In this document: positions 26,525 through 39,028 of the stretch, one piece after another
Layout of the letters: the number at the start of each line of letters is the position of its first letter
Numbering within the stretch: position 1 is the stretch's first letter
Assembly: GCF_016905445.1 (NCBI RefSeq)
Contig: NZ_JAFEXF010000013.1
Location: 1-64,000 of the forward strand
DNA length: 64,000 bases
Origin: Streptomyces sp. G44
GTDB lineage: Bacteria > Actinomycetota > Actinomycetes > Streptomycetales > Streptomycetaceae
Reading direction: 5' to 3'
The notes under the pieces: generated by a model
What the model saw: only the letters and a program-made list of their open reading frames with translations
Told to the model about the DNA's origin: nothing
Databases searched by the model: none
Program-made: the position numbers and the translations under genes

Positions 26525-27511
26525 ATGGCTGTTGGTGCCGTACGTGGAAGCAAGGCGCGCGGGCGGCGGGCGGCGAGTGCCGTGCTCGCCACCGCGCTGC
26601 TCTGTACCGGCGCGGTCGCCTGTTCGGGTTCGGACGACAAGTCCGACAAGGGAGCGGCGGACGCGGGTGAGCACCAGTCCCGCTCGCAGGTGACCAAGGT
26701 GATCACGGCCGCGTACAAGAAGACCTCGGCCGCCAAGTCGGCCAAGGTCGAGATGACGATGTCCACGCCGCCCGGCGAGACCGCCAAGGCGATGGGCGGT
26801 GCCGGTGAGATGAAGATGTCCGGTGTCATGGGCTGGGAGCCGACCGTCATGGACATGACGATGTCCGGCTCCGCGCTCACGGAGGGCGACCCCGACGCCC
26901 CCAAGCAGATGCGGATGCTCTGGCGCGACAACGTGATGTACATGGACATGGGCGCCGCCGCGGCCAAGGACATGGACGGCAAGCGCTGGATGAAGATGGA
27001 CCTGAACTCCATCGCGGAGCAGGCCGGCGACGAGAAGCTGGCGAAGCAGATGACCGGCGGCCTGGACAGCATGAGCCAGGACCCCGCGCAGCAGCTCGCG
27101 ATGCTCCTGGAGTCGCCGAACCTGAAGCACACGGGCGCCGCGAAGGTCGACGGCGTGCAGACCCAGCGCTACAAGGGCCGGCTCAGCGTCAAGGAGATGA
27201 TGGAGTCCAACGAGGGGCTCAAGGACGTCCTCGGCAAGAGCGAGCGCGAGCAGCTCCTCAAGAACATCGAGAAGTCCGGCATCAAGGGCTACGACACCGA
27301 GGTCTGGGTCAACGAGGACGACTACCCGGTCCGCATGGACATCGACATCAAGACGCCCGACGGCACGGTGAAGACCTCCCAGGCCTTCTCCGACTACGGC
27401 GCGGCCGCCGAGGTCACCCCGCCGCCGGCCGGGCAGACCGTGGACCTGATGGAGATGTTCAAGGAGCTCGGCAAGGCCGGCTCCGGAGCGGGCTCCGACA
27501 GCGCCTTCTGA
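26525..27511 (+). CDS. Lipoprotein of unknown function (paralogue of the previous gene)
   Basis: A 328-aa lipoprotein with basic start GSKARGRRAAS, hydrophobic core and lipobox AVAC (Cys near residue 34). It is Met-rich in the first half of the mature domain. Like its neighbour it has a GVMGWEP segment, VWVNEDDYPVRMDIDIK and FSDYGAAAEVTPP, which show the two are duplicates. The ATG at 26525 has a GGGGTGGGG ribosome site. It ends just before the rplJ promoter, so the pair is inserted between rplA and rplJ. Confidence 0.82.
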   Translation: MAVGAVRGSKARGRRAASAVLATALLCTGAVACSGSDDKSDKGAADAGEHQSRSQVTKVITAAYKKTSAAKSAKVEMTMSTPPGETAKAMGGAGEMKMSGVMGWEPTVMDMTMSGSALTEGDPDAPKQMRMLWRDNVMYMDMGAAAAKDMDGKRWMKMDLNSIAEQAGDEKLAKQMTGGLDSMSQDPAQQLAMLLESPNLKHTGAAKVDGVQTQRYKGRLSVKEMMESNEGLKDVLGKSEREQLLKNIEKSGIKGYDTEVWVNEDDYPVRMDIDIKTPDGTVKTSQAFSDYGAAAEVTPPPAGQTVDLMEMFKELGKAGSGAGSDSAF

Positions 27512-27516
27512 CCGAT

Positions 27517-27546
27517 TTGCTTGACGAGGACCCGTTCGCGTACTCT
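27517..27546 (+). promoter_or_regulatory. Candidate rplJ promoter
   Basis: TTGCTT (27517-27522), an 18-bp spacer, then TACTCT (27541-27546). It lies immediately after the lipoprotein stop and about 230 nt before rplJ, placing a long leader on the transcript. Confidence 0.6.
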
Positions 27547-27552
27547 TCCCCA

Positions 27553-27774
27553 GAAGCCAAAGACCGCTGGTCGTTGCTGTGTTCTCAACTCAGAGGGTGC
27601 AGTGGCCGAAGGATCCGCTGAAACTGCGGACGACCCGCGCAGGTGACTGTGGATGTGCTCCCGGACGGGATTCTGTTCGGTCGAGCTCACGCCCCGTGCG
27701 CCTGCGCCGGGGCGTCTCGTTTTTCCCAGCCCCTTCTGAGCGGTCCTCATCACCCGGAAGGAGGCCGACGCTCT
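27553..27774 (+). promoter_or_regulatory. rplJ (L10) mRNA leader
   Basis: An untranslated stretch of about 220 nt between promoter and rplJ, in the position of the known L10 leader, which in bacteria binds L10-(L12)4 to control rplJL. It contains GCTGAAACTGCGGACGAC, rich in unpaired A, and ends in a terminator-type hairpin (27689-27724). The assignment rests on position and structure; the L10 kink-turn was not modelled. Confidence 0.6.
27689..27724 (+). terminator. Attenuator-type terminator in the rplJ leader
   Basis: ACGCCCCG pairs with CGGGGCGT around an 11-nt GC-rich loop, followed by CTCGTTTTT. It lies 50 nt before rplJ and after the promoter, so it must be conditional. Confidence 0.72.
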
Positions 27775-28305
27775 ATGCCGACGCCCGACAAGGCTGCCGC
27801 GGTAGCCGAGCTCACGGACAAGTTCCGCAGCTCGAACGCCGCCGTGCTGACCGAGTACCGGGGTCTCACCGTGGCCCAGCTCAAGCAGCTGCGCCGTTCC
27901 CTCGGTGCGAACTCCGAGTACGCCGTGGTGAAGAACACGCTGACCAAGATCGCGGCCAACGAGGCCGGGATCAACACGCTCGACGACCTGTTCACGGGTC
28001 CGACGGCGGTCGCCTTCGTCACCGGTGACCCGGTGGAGTCGGCGAAGGGTCTTCGTGACTTCGCCAAGGAGAACCCGAACCTCGTCATCAAGGGCGGTGT
28101 CCTTGACGGCAAGGCGCTGTCCGCCGACGAGATCAAGAAGCTTGCGGACCTCGAGTCCCGCGAGGTTCTGCTCGCCAAGCTGGCGGGCGCCATGAAGGGC
28201 AAGCAGTCCCAGGCTGCCGCGCTCTTCCAGGCGCTTCCCTCGAAGTTCGTCCGCACCGCGGAGGCGCTTCGTGCCAAGAAGGCCGAGCAGGGCGGTGCCG
28301 AGTAA
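27775..28305 (+). CDS. rplJ: 50S ribosomal protein L10
   Basis: A 176-aa stalk base protein that anchors L7/L12 dimers. Features are the N-terminal [38 protein letters not shown] and the [17 protein letters not shown] core, with a C-terminal helix that binds L12. The ATG at 27775 has GGAAGGAGG upstream; longer frames run into the leader hairpin. rplL follows after 108 nt. Confidence 0.96.
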   Translation: MPTPDKAAAVAELTDKFRSSNAAVLTEYRGLTVAQLKQLRRSLGANSEYAVVKNTLTKIAANEAGINTLDDLFTGPTAVAFVTGDPVESAKGLRDFAKENPNLVIKGGVLDGKALSADEIKKLADLESREVLLAKLAGAMKGKQSQAAALFQALPSKFVRTAEALRAKKAEQGGAE

Positions 28306-28413
28306 TTCGGCTCGCACACTGACCGCCGCCTGAGGCGACGGTCACCGCGGGCCCAACGTACGCCCGCCTCCATATACACCCGGCACCCGCCGAATTAGTG
28401 GAAGGACGCCACC

Positions 28414-28797
28414 ATGGCGAAGCTGTCCCAGGACGACCTGCTCGCGCAGTTCGAAGAGATGACCCTCATCGAGCTCTCCGAGTTCGTGAAGGCCTTCGAG
28501 GAGAAGTTCGACGTCACCGCCGCCGCTCCGGTCGCCGTTGCCGCTGGTGGCGCCGCTGCCGCTCCGGCCGAGGCCGAGGCCGAGCAGGACGAGTTCGACG
28601 TCATCCTCACCGGCGCCGGCGAGAAGAAGATCCAGGTCATCAAGGTCGTGCGTGAGCTGACCTCGCTGGGCCTGAAGGAGGCCAAGGACCTCGTCGACGG
28701 CACCCCGAAGCCGGTCCTCGAGAAGGTCGCCAAGGACGCCGCGGAGAAGGCCGCCGAGGCCCTCAAGGGCGCCGGCGCCTCCGTCGAGGTCAAGTGA
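28414..28797 (+). CDS. rplL: 50S ribosomal protein L7/L12
   Basis: A 127-aa acidic stalk protein that recruits translation GTPases. The N-terminal dimerization helix ([20 protein letters not shown]), an Ala/Pro/Val-rich hinge, and the C-terminal domain [20 protein letters not shown] with GLGLKEAKD-like [16 protein letters not shown] are clear. ATG at 28414 with GGAAGGA upstream. A hairpin terminator follows at 28865. Confidence 0.97.
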   Translation: MAKLSQDDLLAQFEEMTLIELSEFVKAFEEKFDVTAAAPVAVAAGGAAAAPAEAEAEQDEFDVILTGAGEKKIQVIKVVRELTSLGLKEAKDLVDGTPKPVLEKVAKDAAEKAAEALKGAGASVEVK

Positions 28798-28864
28798 CCT
28801 CACGAGTCGTCTGACTCTCTGACCGTACGTATGGCGTAAAGGCTGTAACGCGCGGGACGCCAAG

Positions 28865-28893
28865 GGCGATCACCCATGTGGGTGGTCGCCTTT
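28865..28893 (+). terminator. Terminator after rplL
   Basis: GGCGATCACCC pairs with GGGTGGTCGCC (one wobble) around ATGT, followed by TTT. It lies 67 nt past rplL. The 592-nt gap 28798-29389 holds this hairpin and the rpoB promoter; no gene is seen there. Confidence 0.7.
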
Positions 28894-29197
28894 CGGCGTT
28901 CCCGGGACCCGCGCGAGGCCTGCCTTGCGATGTCGGTCCCGGCGAGTATGGTGATCTTCGTTGTGCCTCGGGACGGCCCGTGACGGTGACGAACGCAGGG
29001 CCACGAACGAACTCAGGGCCATGTCGGGGCAGGGGGCCCTTGACGAACCGCACGCAGCGCGCAATTCTCAGGACGCGTCGCCACAACGATCCGCATCCGA
29101 GGCATGGATCGGTGGCGAAGAGGGCAGTATCGATGTGCATCGAGGGCGTGGCTTGCAGCAGGGGTTGAGAGCAACGAGGGTCTTCCGGAACCCGCAC

Positions 29198-29226
29198 TGG
29201 ACATCAGTGGGCCAACTGGCTACACT
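29198..29226 (+). promoter_or_regulatory. Candidate rpoB promoter
   Basis: TGGACA (29198-29203), a 17-bp spacer and TACACT (29221-29226): a good vegetative promoter about 160 nt before rpoB. Confidence 0.7.
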
Positions 29227-29389
29227 GACCCTTTGCGCTGCCTGTTAGCTGCCTCCTGCCCGTCACCAGGGGCATGCCCATGCTTGAGCACGGTGGACCG
29301 AAGCTTCCCCGACCAGGGACTTCTGGCTCTGTGACCAGCTTGGGACCGGTACGCGCGTAGTGAGTCCGAGCCCTCGGAAGGACCCCCTC

Positions 29390-32300
29390 TTGGCCGCCTC
29401 GCGCACTGCCTCGACCGCGAATACGAACAACGGCGCCAGCACCGCCCCGCTGCGCATTTCCTTTGCAAAGATCAAGGAGCCCCTCGAGGTTCCGAACCTT
29501 CTTGCGCTGCAGACCGAGAGCTTTGACTGGCTGCTCGGCAACGACGCGTGGAAGGCTCGTGTCGAGGCGGCTCTTGAAAGCGGACAGGACGTCCCCACCA
29601 AGTCCGGTCTGGAGGAGATCTTCGAGGAGATCTCCCCGATCGAGGACTTCTCCGGGTCGATGTCCCTGACGTTCCGCGACCACCGTTTCGAGCCTCCGAA
29701 GAACTCGATCGACGAGTGCAAGGAGCGCGACTTCACGTTCGCCGCCCCGCTCTTCGTCACCGCCGAGTTCACCAACAACGAGACCGGCGAGATCAAGTCC
29801 CAGACGGTCTTCATGGGCGACTTCCCGCTCATGACCAACAAGGGCACCTTCGTCATCAACGGCACCGAGCGTGTCGTCGTGTCGCAGCTGGTCCGTTCGC
29901 CGGGCGTCTACTTCGATTCCTCGATCGACAAGACGTCCGACAAGGACATCTTCTCCGCCAAGATCATCCCGTCCCGGGGTGCCTGGCTGGAGATGGAGAT
30001 CGACAAGCGCGACATGGTCGGTGTCCGCATCGACCGCAAGCGCAAGCAGTCGGTCACCGTGCTGCTCAAGGCTCTCGGTTGGACGACCGAGCAGATCCTG
30101 GAGGAGTTCGGCGAGTACGAGTCCATGCGCGCCACCCTGGAGAAGGACCACACCCAGGGCCAGGACGACGCGCTGCTCGACATCTACCGCAAGCTCCGTC
30201 CGGGCGAGCCGCCGACCCGTGAGGCCGCCCAGACGCTGCTGGAGAACCTCTACTTCAACCCCAAGCGCTACGACCTCGCGAAGGTCGGCCGCTACAAGGT
30301 CAACAAGAAGCTGGGTGCGGACGCTCCGCTCGACGCGGGCATCCTGACGGTCGAGGACATCATCGCCACGATCAAGTACCTGGTGAAGCTGCACGCCGGT
30401 GAGACCGAGACCGTCGGTGACAGCGGCACGTCGATCGTCGTCGAGACCGACGACATCGACCACTTCGGCAACCGCCGTCTGCGCAACGTGGGCGAGCTCA
30501 TCCAGAACCAGGTCCGCACGGGTCTGGCTCGCATGGAGCGCGTCGTCCGCGAGCGCATGACGACCCAGGACGTCGAGGCGATCACGCCGCAGACCCTGAT
30601 CAACATCCGCCCGGTCGTGGCGTCGATCAAGGAATTCTTCGGCACCTCGCAGCTGTCGCAGTTCATGGACCAGAACAACCCGCTGTCGGGTCTCACCCAC
30701 AAGCGCCGTCTGTCGGCGCTTGGCCCGGGTGGTCTCTCCCGTGAGCGGGCCGGCTTCGAGGTCCGTGACGTGCACCCGTCTCACTACGGCCGCATGTGCC
30801 CGATCGAGACCCCTGAAGGCCCGAACATCGGTCTGATCGGTTCGCTCGCCTCCTACGGCCGCGTCAACGCGTTCGGCTTCGTCGAGACGCCGTACCGCAA
30901 GGTCGTCGAGGGCCAGGTCACCGACGACGTCGACTACCTGACGGCCGACGAGGAGGACCGCTTCGTCATCGCGCAGGCCAACGCGCCGCTGACGGACGAC
31001 CTCCACTTCGCCGAGGCCCGCGTCCTGATCCGCCGCCGTGGCGGCGAGATCGACTACGTGCCCGGCACGGACGTCGACTACATGGACGTCTCGCCGCGCC
31101 AGATGGTGTCCGTCGCGACCGCGATGATCCCCTTCCTGGAGCACGACGACGCCAACCGTGCCCTCATGGGCGCGAACATGATGCGTCAGGCCGTGCCGCT
31201 GATCACCGCCGAGGCCCCCCTCGTCGGCACCGGCATGGAGTACCGCTGCGCGGTCGACGCCGGTGACGTGATCAAGGCCGAGAAGGCCGGTGTGGTCCAG
31301 GAGGTCTCCGCGGACTACGTCACCGTCACCAACGACGACGGCACGTACACCACGTACCGCATCGCCAAGTTCTCCCGGTCGAACCAGGGCACCTCCGTCA
31401 ACCAGAAGGTTGTCGTCGACGAGGGCGCCCGCGTGATCGAGGGCCAGGTCCTGGCCGACGGTCCCGCGACCGAAGAGGGCGAGATGGCCCTCGGCAAGAA
31501 CCTGCTCGTGGCGTTCATGCCGTGGGAGGGTCACAACTACGAGGACGCGATCATCCTGTCGCAGCGCCTCGTGCAGGACGACGTCCTCTCCTCGATCCAC
31601 ATCGAGGAGCACGAGGTCGACGCCCGTGACACCAAGCTCGGCCCGGAGGAGATCACCCGGGACATCCCGAACGTCTCCGAGGAGGTCCTCGCCGACCTCG
31701 ACGAGCGCGGCATCATCCGTATCGGTGCCGAGGTCGTCGCAGGCGACATCCTCGTCGGCAAGGTCACGCCCAAGGGCGAGACCGAGCTGACGCCCGAGGA
31801 GCGCCTGCTCCGCGCGATCTTCGGTGAGAAGGCGCGCGAGGTGCGCGACACCTCGCTGAAGGTGCCGCACGGTGAGATCGGCAAGGTCATCGGCGTCCGC
31901 GTCTTCGACCGCGAAGAGGGCGACGAGCTGCCGCCGGGCGTGAACCAGCTCGTCCGTGTCTACGTGGCGCAGAAGCGCAAGATCACCGACGGTGACAAGC
32001 TCGCCGGCCGTCACGGCAACAAGGGCGTCATCTCGAAGATCCTGCCGATCGAGGACATGCCGTTCCTGGAGGACGGCACCCCGGTCGACATCATCCTCAA
32101 CCCGCTGGGTGTCCCGTCCCGAATGAACCCGGGTCAGGTCCTGGAGATCCACCTCGGCTGGCTCGCCAGCCGCGGCTGGGACGTCTCCGGCCTCGCGGAC
32201 GAGTGGGCGCAGCGCCTCCAGGCCATCGGCGCCGACAAGGTCGACCCCGGTACGAACGTCGCCACCCCCGTCTTCGACGGTGCGCGTGAGGACGAGCTGG

Positions 32301-32875
32301 CCGGTCTGCTCCAGCACACCATCCCGAACCGCGACGGCGAGCGCATGGTGCTCCCGTCCGGCAAGGCACAGCTGTTCGACGGCCGCTCCGGCGAGCCGTT
32401 CCCGGACCCGATCTCGGTCGGGTACATGTACATCCTCAAGCTGCACCACCTGGTCGACGACAAGCTCCACGCCCGGTCGACCGGCCCGTACTCGATGATC
32501 ACGCAGCAGCCGCTGGGTGGTAAGGCGCAGTTCGGTGGTCAGCGCTTCGGTGAGATGGAGGTGTGGGCGCTTGAGGCTTATGGCGCCGCGTACGCCCTTC
32601 AGGAGCTCCTGACGATCAAGTCCGACGACGTGACCGGCCGCGTGAAGGTCTACGAGGCCATCGTCAAGGGCGAGAACATCCCCGAGCCCGGCATCCCTGA
32701 GTCCTTCAAGGTGCTCATCAAGGAAATGCAGTCGCTCTGCCTCAACGTGGAGGTGCTGTCCTCGGACGGCATGTCCATCGAGATGCGCGACACCGACGAG
32801 GACGTCTTCCGCGCGGCGGAGGAGCTCGGCATCGACCTGTCCCGGCGCGAGCCGAGCAGCGTCGAAGAGGTCTGA
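29390..32875 (+). CDS. rpoB: DNA-directed RNA polymerase subunit beta
   Basis: A 1161-aa core RNA polymerase subunit. The TTG at 29390 is chosen over a GTG at 29360 because GGAAGGA lies 8-14 nt before it and the product then starts [13 protein letters not shown], the usual Streptomyces N-terminus. The rifampicin pocket (residues about 418-445) is wild type: [13 protein letters not shown] with S433, H437 in [10 protein letters not shown], and S442. Other landmarks are [19 protein letters not shown] and the C-terminal [19 protein letters not shown]. It is followed by a hairpin and rpoC. Confidence 0.98.
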   Translation: MAASRTASTANTNNGASTAPLRISFAKIKEPLEVPNLLALQTESFDWLLGNDAWKARVEAALESGQDVPTKSGLEEIFEEISPIEDFSGSMSLTFRDHRFEPPKNSIDECKERDFTFAAPLFVTAEFTNNETGEIKSQTVFMGDFPLMTNKGTFVINGTERVVVSQLVRSPGVYFDSSIDKTSDKDIFSAKIIPSRGAWLEMEIDKRDMVGVRIDRKRKQSVTVLLKALGWTTEQILEEFGEYESMRATLEKDHTQGQDDALLDIYRKLRPGEPPTREAAQTLLENLYFNPKRYDLAKVGRYKVNKKLGADAPLDAGILTVEDIIATIKYLVKLHAGETETVGDSGTSIVVETDDIDHFGNRRLRNVGELIQNQVRTGLARMERVVRERMTTQDVEAITPQTLINIRPVVASIKEFFGTSQLSQFMDQNNPLSGLTHKRRLSALGPGGLSRERAGFEVRDVHPSHYGRMCPIETPEGPNIGLIGSLASYGRVNAFGFVETPYRKVVEGQVTDDVDYLTADEEDRFVIAQANAPLTDDLHFAEARVLIRRRGGEIDYVPGTDVDYMDVSPRQMVSVATAMIPFLEHDDANRALMGANMMRQAVPLITAEAPLVGTGMEYRCAVDAGDVIKAEKAGVVQEVSADYVTVTNDDGTYTTYRIAKFSRSNQGTSVNQKVVVDEGARVIEGQVLADGPATEEGEMALGKNLLVAFMPWEGHNYEDAIILSQRLVQDDVLSSIHIEEHEVDARDTKLGPEEITRDIPNVSEEVLADLDERGIIRIGAEVVAGDILVGKVTPKGETELTPEERLLRAIFGEKAREVRDTSLKVPHGEIGKVIGVRVFDREEGDELPPGVNQLVRVYVAQKRKITDGDKLAGRHGNKGVISKILPIEDMPFLEDGTPVDIILNPLGVPSRMNPGQVLEIHLGWLASRGWDVSGLADEWAQRLQAIGADKVDPGTNVATPVFDGAREDELAGLLQHTIPNRDGERMVLPSGKAQLFDGRSGEPFPDPISVGYMYILKLHHLVDDKLHARSTGPYSMITQQPLGGKAQFGGQRFGEMEVWALEAYGAAYALQELLTIKSDDVTGRVKVYEAIVKGENIPEPGIPESFKVLIKEMQSLCLNVEVLSSDGMSIEMRDTDEDVFRAAEELGIDLSRREPSSVEEV

Positions 32876-32882
32876 CGGGTCT

Positions 32883-32911
32883 GGTCGGGGCCTCCTCGTG
32901 AGGCCCCGGCC
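32883..32911 (+). promoter_or_regulatory. Hairpin in the rpoB-rpoC gap
   Basis: GGTCGGGGCCT pairs with AGGCCCCGGCC (11 bp, one wobble) around CCTCGTG. There is no U-run and rpoC follows within 62 nt, so it is more likely a processing or stability element than a terminator. Confidence 0.4.
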
Positions 32912-32973
32912 CTGCCCCGGACCCGTACAGACCATGATTGAGACTCGACCCCGAAAGAGGGATTGACGACAAA

Positions 32974-36888
<3,915 letters not shown>

Positions 36889-36901
36889 GACGCGGATCTG
36901 T

Positions 36902-36937
36902 CGAAGGGCGGTCACCTCTTGGGGTGGCCGCCCTTCG
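36902..36937. terminator. Terminator between convergent rpoC and the M48 peptidase gene
   Basis: CGAAGGGCGGTCACC pairs with GGTGGCCGCCCTTCG (15 bp, one wobble) around TCTTGG. It ends 6 nt before the stop of the convergent minus-strand gene, so it can serve both directions. Confidence 0.82.
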
Positions 36938-36942
36938 GCGTT

Positions 36943-37980
36943 TCAGTCCCTGTGCGTTTCGAGGTAGCGCTGAAGGCTCTGAAGCCGGGTGTGGAGGTCC
37001 GGATACGGAGAGAGCAGTGAGACCGCCGGGCGGAACCTGTCGTTGTCGGGCGGTCCGGACTGCTTCGCCTCTGCTCCGTCGACGATGAACCTCTCCAGCA
37101 CATAGGCGAGTTGGGGGCCATAGCCGCGAGCGGCGGCGGAGCGGTCGGCGCGCAGTTCCGCACGCCGCCTGACCGCGGCGAGCAGCGGGGGGACCAGCGC
37201 CAGCAGAAGCAGCCAGGGGAACAGGCAGACCACCAGCAGCGCGAGGAGTGTCGCGATCAGCAGGAGCTGGCTCCTGGCCTTCGTGTTCTTCCTGGTCCGG
37301 ATGGGGCGCGATGGTGACATCAGGGGGTACAGCGCACGCACGGCCCGCCAGATGAGCCGGGCGGGGAGGGCGTACCAAAAGGTCAGCAGCGCCGTCCAGG
37401 AGTGACCGGCCACATGGTGGCCGAGTTCATGGGCGAGCACGGCGGACAGCTGGCCGGGTGGCAGCCGGAGCGCGGCCGATGTCACGGCGACGATGTGGCC
37501 GGCGGCGGCCTCCGCGCTGGGCTTCTCGCTCTCATGGATCCAGAGTTGATACGCGGTGCCGGCCACACCGAATCGAGCGGTGACGTCATGCCAGGAGGGC
37601 GCGAGCCGGTCCTGTTCGGCGAGTGACGGCGGCCTGTGGCCCAGTACATGGCGAGCCAGGAAGGCCTCGGTGGGACGGTGGAGGACCAGTGCGCCGCTGA
37701 GCAGCCAGCTCACGGCAGTCACCCAGGCAGGCAGGCCGGTCCAGCTCTCCACGAGGAAGCCGAGACAGGTCACGGCCACGAGACCGGCGACCGTGTGCGG
37801 CACATGGAGCGCGAGAGCGCTGATGGCCATGACGTCGGCGCGCCGGCGAGGGGCCGCGATGTGGATGCGCCCGGCGGTGGGGCCGGTCCTCGGGGGTGGG
37901 GGAGCGGAGTCCGGCGGGGAGTGGGGGGTTTCCGCCACGGATATGTGCTCGGGGTACTCCGGTTCGTGTGGTCGGGACAT
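36943..37980 (-). CDS. Membrane-bound M48-type zinc metallopeptidase
   Basis: A 345-aa membrane peptidase, last gene of the five-gene minus-strand operon. A Pro-rich cytosolic N-terminus (about 55 aa) is followed by two hydrophobic segments (VAGLVAVTCLGFLVESW and WVTAVSWLLSGALVL), then the M48 domain with zinc motif AHELGHHVAGH. A further strongly hydrophobic pair (LLLIATLLALLVVCLFPWLL) precedes the third-ligand region RRRAELRADRSAA. The substrate is unknown. ATG at 37980 with GGGAGGGG upstream; it starts 17 nt after the SPFH-like gene, so co-transcription is likely. Confidence 0.85.
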   Translation of the reverse strand: MSRPHEPEYPEHISVAETPHSPPDSAPPPPRTGPTAGRIHIAAPRRRADVMAISALALHVPHTVAGLVAVTCLGFLVESWTGLPAWVTAVSWLLSGALVLHRPTEAFLARHVLGHRPPSLAEQDRLAPSWHDVTARFGVAGTAYQLWIHESEKPSAEAAAGHIVAVTSAALRLPPGQLSAVLAHELGHHVAGHSWTALLTFWYALPARLIWRAVRALYPLMSPSRPIRTRKNTKARSQLLLIATLLALLVVCLFPWLLLLALVPPLLAAVRRRAELRADRSAAARGYGPQLAYVLERFIVDGAEAKQSGPPDNDRFRPAVSLLSPYPDLHTRLQSLQRYLETHRD

Positions 37981-37997
37981 GGGTCCCCTCCCTGGGG

Positions 37998-39011
37998 CTA
38001 GGGGTTCTCGGCCGTACGGCATGGGCTTTCGCGCTGCTCGTCGAGTACTGGTGGGAGGGGAGCGACCGACTTGAGCGGCGGATCCTCTCGCGGGTGCGGT
38101 CCTGACCTCACTTGCGTCAGTGCGGACCTGAAGAGGGCAAGGACCAGCTGCTGGGGTTCTTCGAGCTGGTACTTCTCCAGAGGCCCGTCAGGGAGCACGC
38201 GGTCTATGAGCTGGAGCTGGTTCTCGACCTGCTTCAGCTCATCCGCGCGCAGGCAGTCCACCACCAGGTGGGTGTCCTGTGGATGCTCGGACAGGTGGAG
38301 GAGCAAGGCGCTGAGTCCGCCCCGGGCCAGATGGTGCCGGTAGAACGCGATCTTCTTGGCCCTGAGACTCTGTTCCTGCTCGAGTTGCCGCAGCGCCGGG
38401 TCCCGCTCCAGCCGTGCGGTGCCCTCCATCCGGAGGCCCTGGTGCGCCGCGATGTCTGTGGACGTGTCGAGCAGCTTCTGTACAGAGAGTTCGGCGGCCG
38501 CGCTGGACGAGATGGGGAACATACGGGTCGTCGGGCGCATCAGCCGCTGGAGCACCCGGTTCAGCAGGGCCGGAACGTCCCGTTCGTGGCTGACGACGAA
38601 CTGCTCCGGGTCGACCACCTGCCAGGTGAGGTCGAAGGTGGTGTCGAACTGGAAGCTGTCGGCCGCGCTGGGCAGCCGGATGCGGAGGCACAGCGGATGA
38701 ACCCCCATGTCCACCTCGTACACAGCGGTGTGGCCGCGGAGACCGGCCGGGCGCCGCGGGGGTATGTAGGTCTCGTACGTGTCACCTGCCCCGGCAAGGA
38801 CGAGGGCGCAGTCCGGGCGCCCCAGGTGCCGTCTTCCCGGCAGCTCGTATCGCGTCAGATGACGCACTGCCAGCACGGGGTCGGTGATCTCGATGGGCCG
38901 GTCGAGGAAGCTCGAAGGATCCCGTCGTTCGAGTCGTTCGAGTCGTTCGAGCCCTTCGGGCCGGTCGTGCGGTAAAGCCAGCGGATCCCGCTGGTCATCG
39001 CTGTTCGCCAT
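37998..39011 (-). CDS. SPFH/band-7-like protein of unknown function
   Basis: A 337-aa soluble-looking protein. A charged N-terminus has a LER tripeptide repeat (GLERLERLERR), encoded by three 9-nt repeats. The central part (TAVYEVDMGVHPLCLRIRLP, then TTFDLTWQVVDPEQFVVSHERD followed by ALLNRVLQRLMRP) has the order of a band-7/SPFH domain: a beta meander, xVxDPxxF, then a helix. A Leu/Glu-rich helical C-terminus follows. I infer a scaffold role; the family assignment is tentative. The ATG at 39011 (GAGGAG upstream) lies 17 nt after the STAND-like gene. Confidence 0.6.
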   Translation of the reverse strand: MANSDDQRDPLALPHDRPEGLERLERLERRDPSSFLDRPIEITDPVLAVRHLTRYELPGRRHLGRPDCALVLAGAGDTYETYIPPRRPAGLRGHTAVYEVDMGVHPLCLRIRLPSAADSFQFDTTFDLTWQVVDPEQFVVSHERDVPALLNRVLQRLMRPTTRMFPISSSAAAELSVQKLLDTSTDIAAHQGLRMEGTARLERDPALRQLEQEQSLRAKKIAFYRHHLARGGLSALLLHLSEHPQDTHLVVDCLRADELKQVENQLQLIDRVLPDGPLEKYQLEEPQQLVLALFRSALTQVRSGPHPREDPPLKSVAPLPPVLDEQRESPCRTAENP

Positions 39012-39028
39012 GGGGGGCTCCTCGGTGT

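Noticed and set aside
28878-29248. Short plus-strand frames between rplL and rpoB
   Set aside because: They begin inside the rplL terminator or overlap the rpoB promoter and have no family features.
29360-29389. GTG at 29360 as the rpoB start
   Set aside because: The ribosome site GGAAGGA lies after it, and the TTG at 29390 gives the usual N-terminus.
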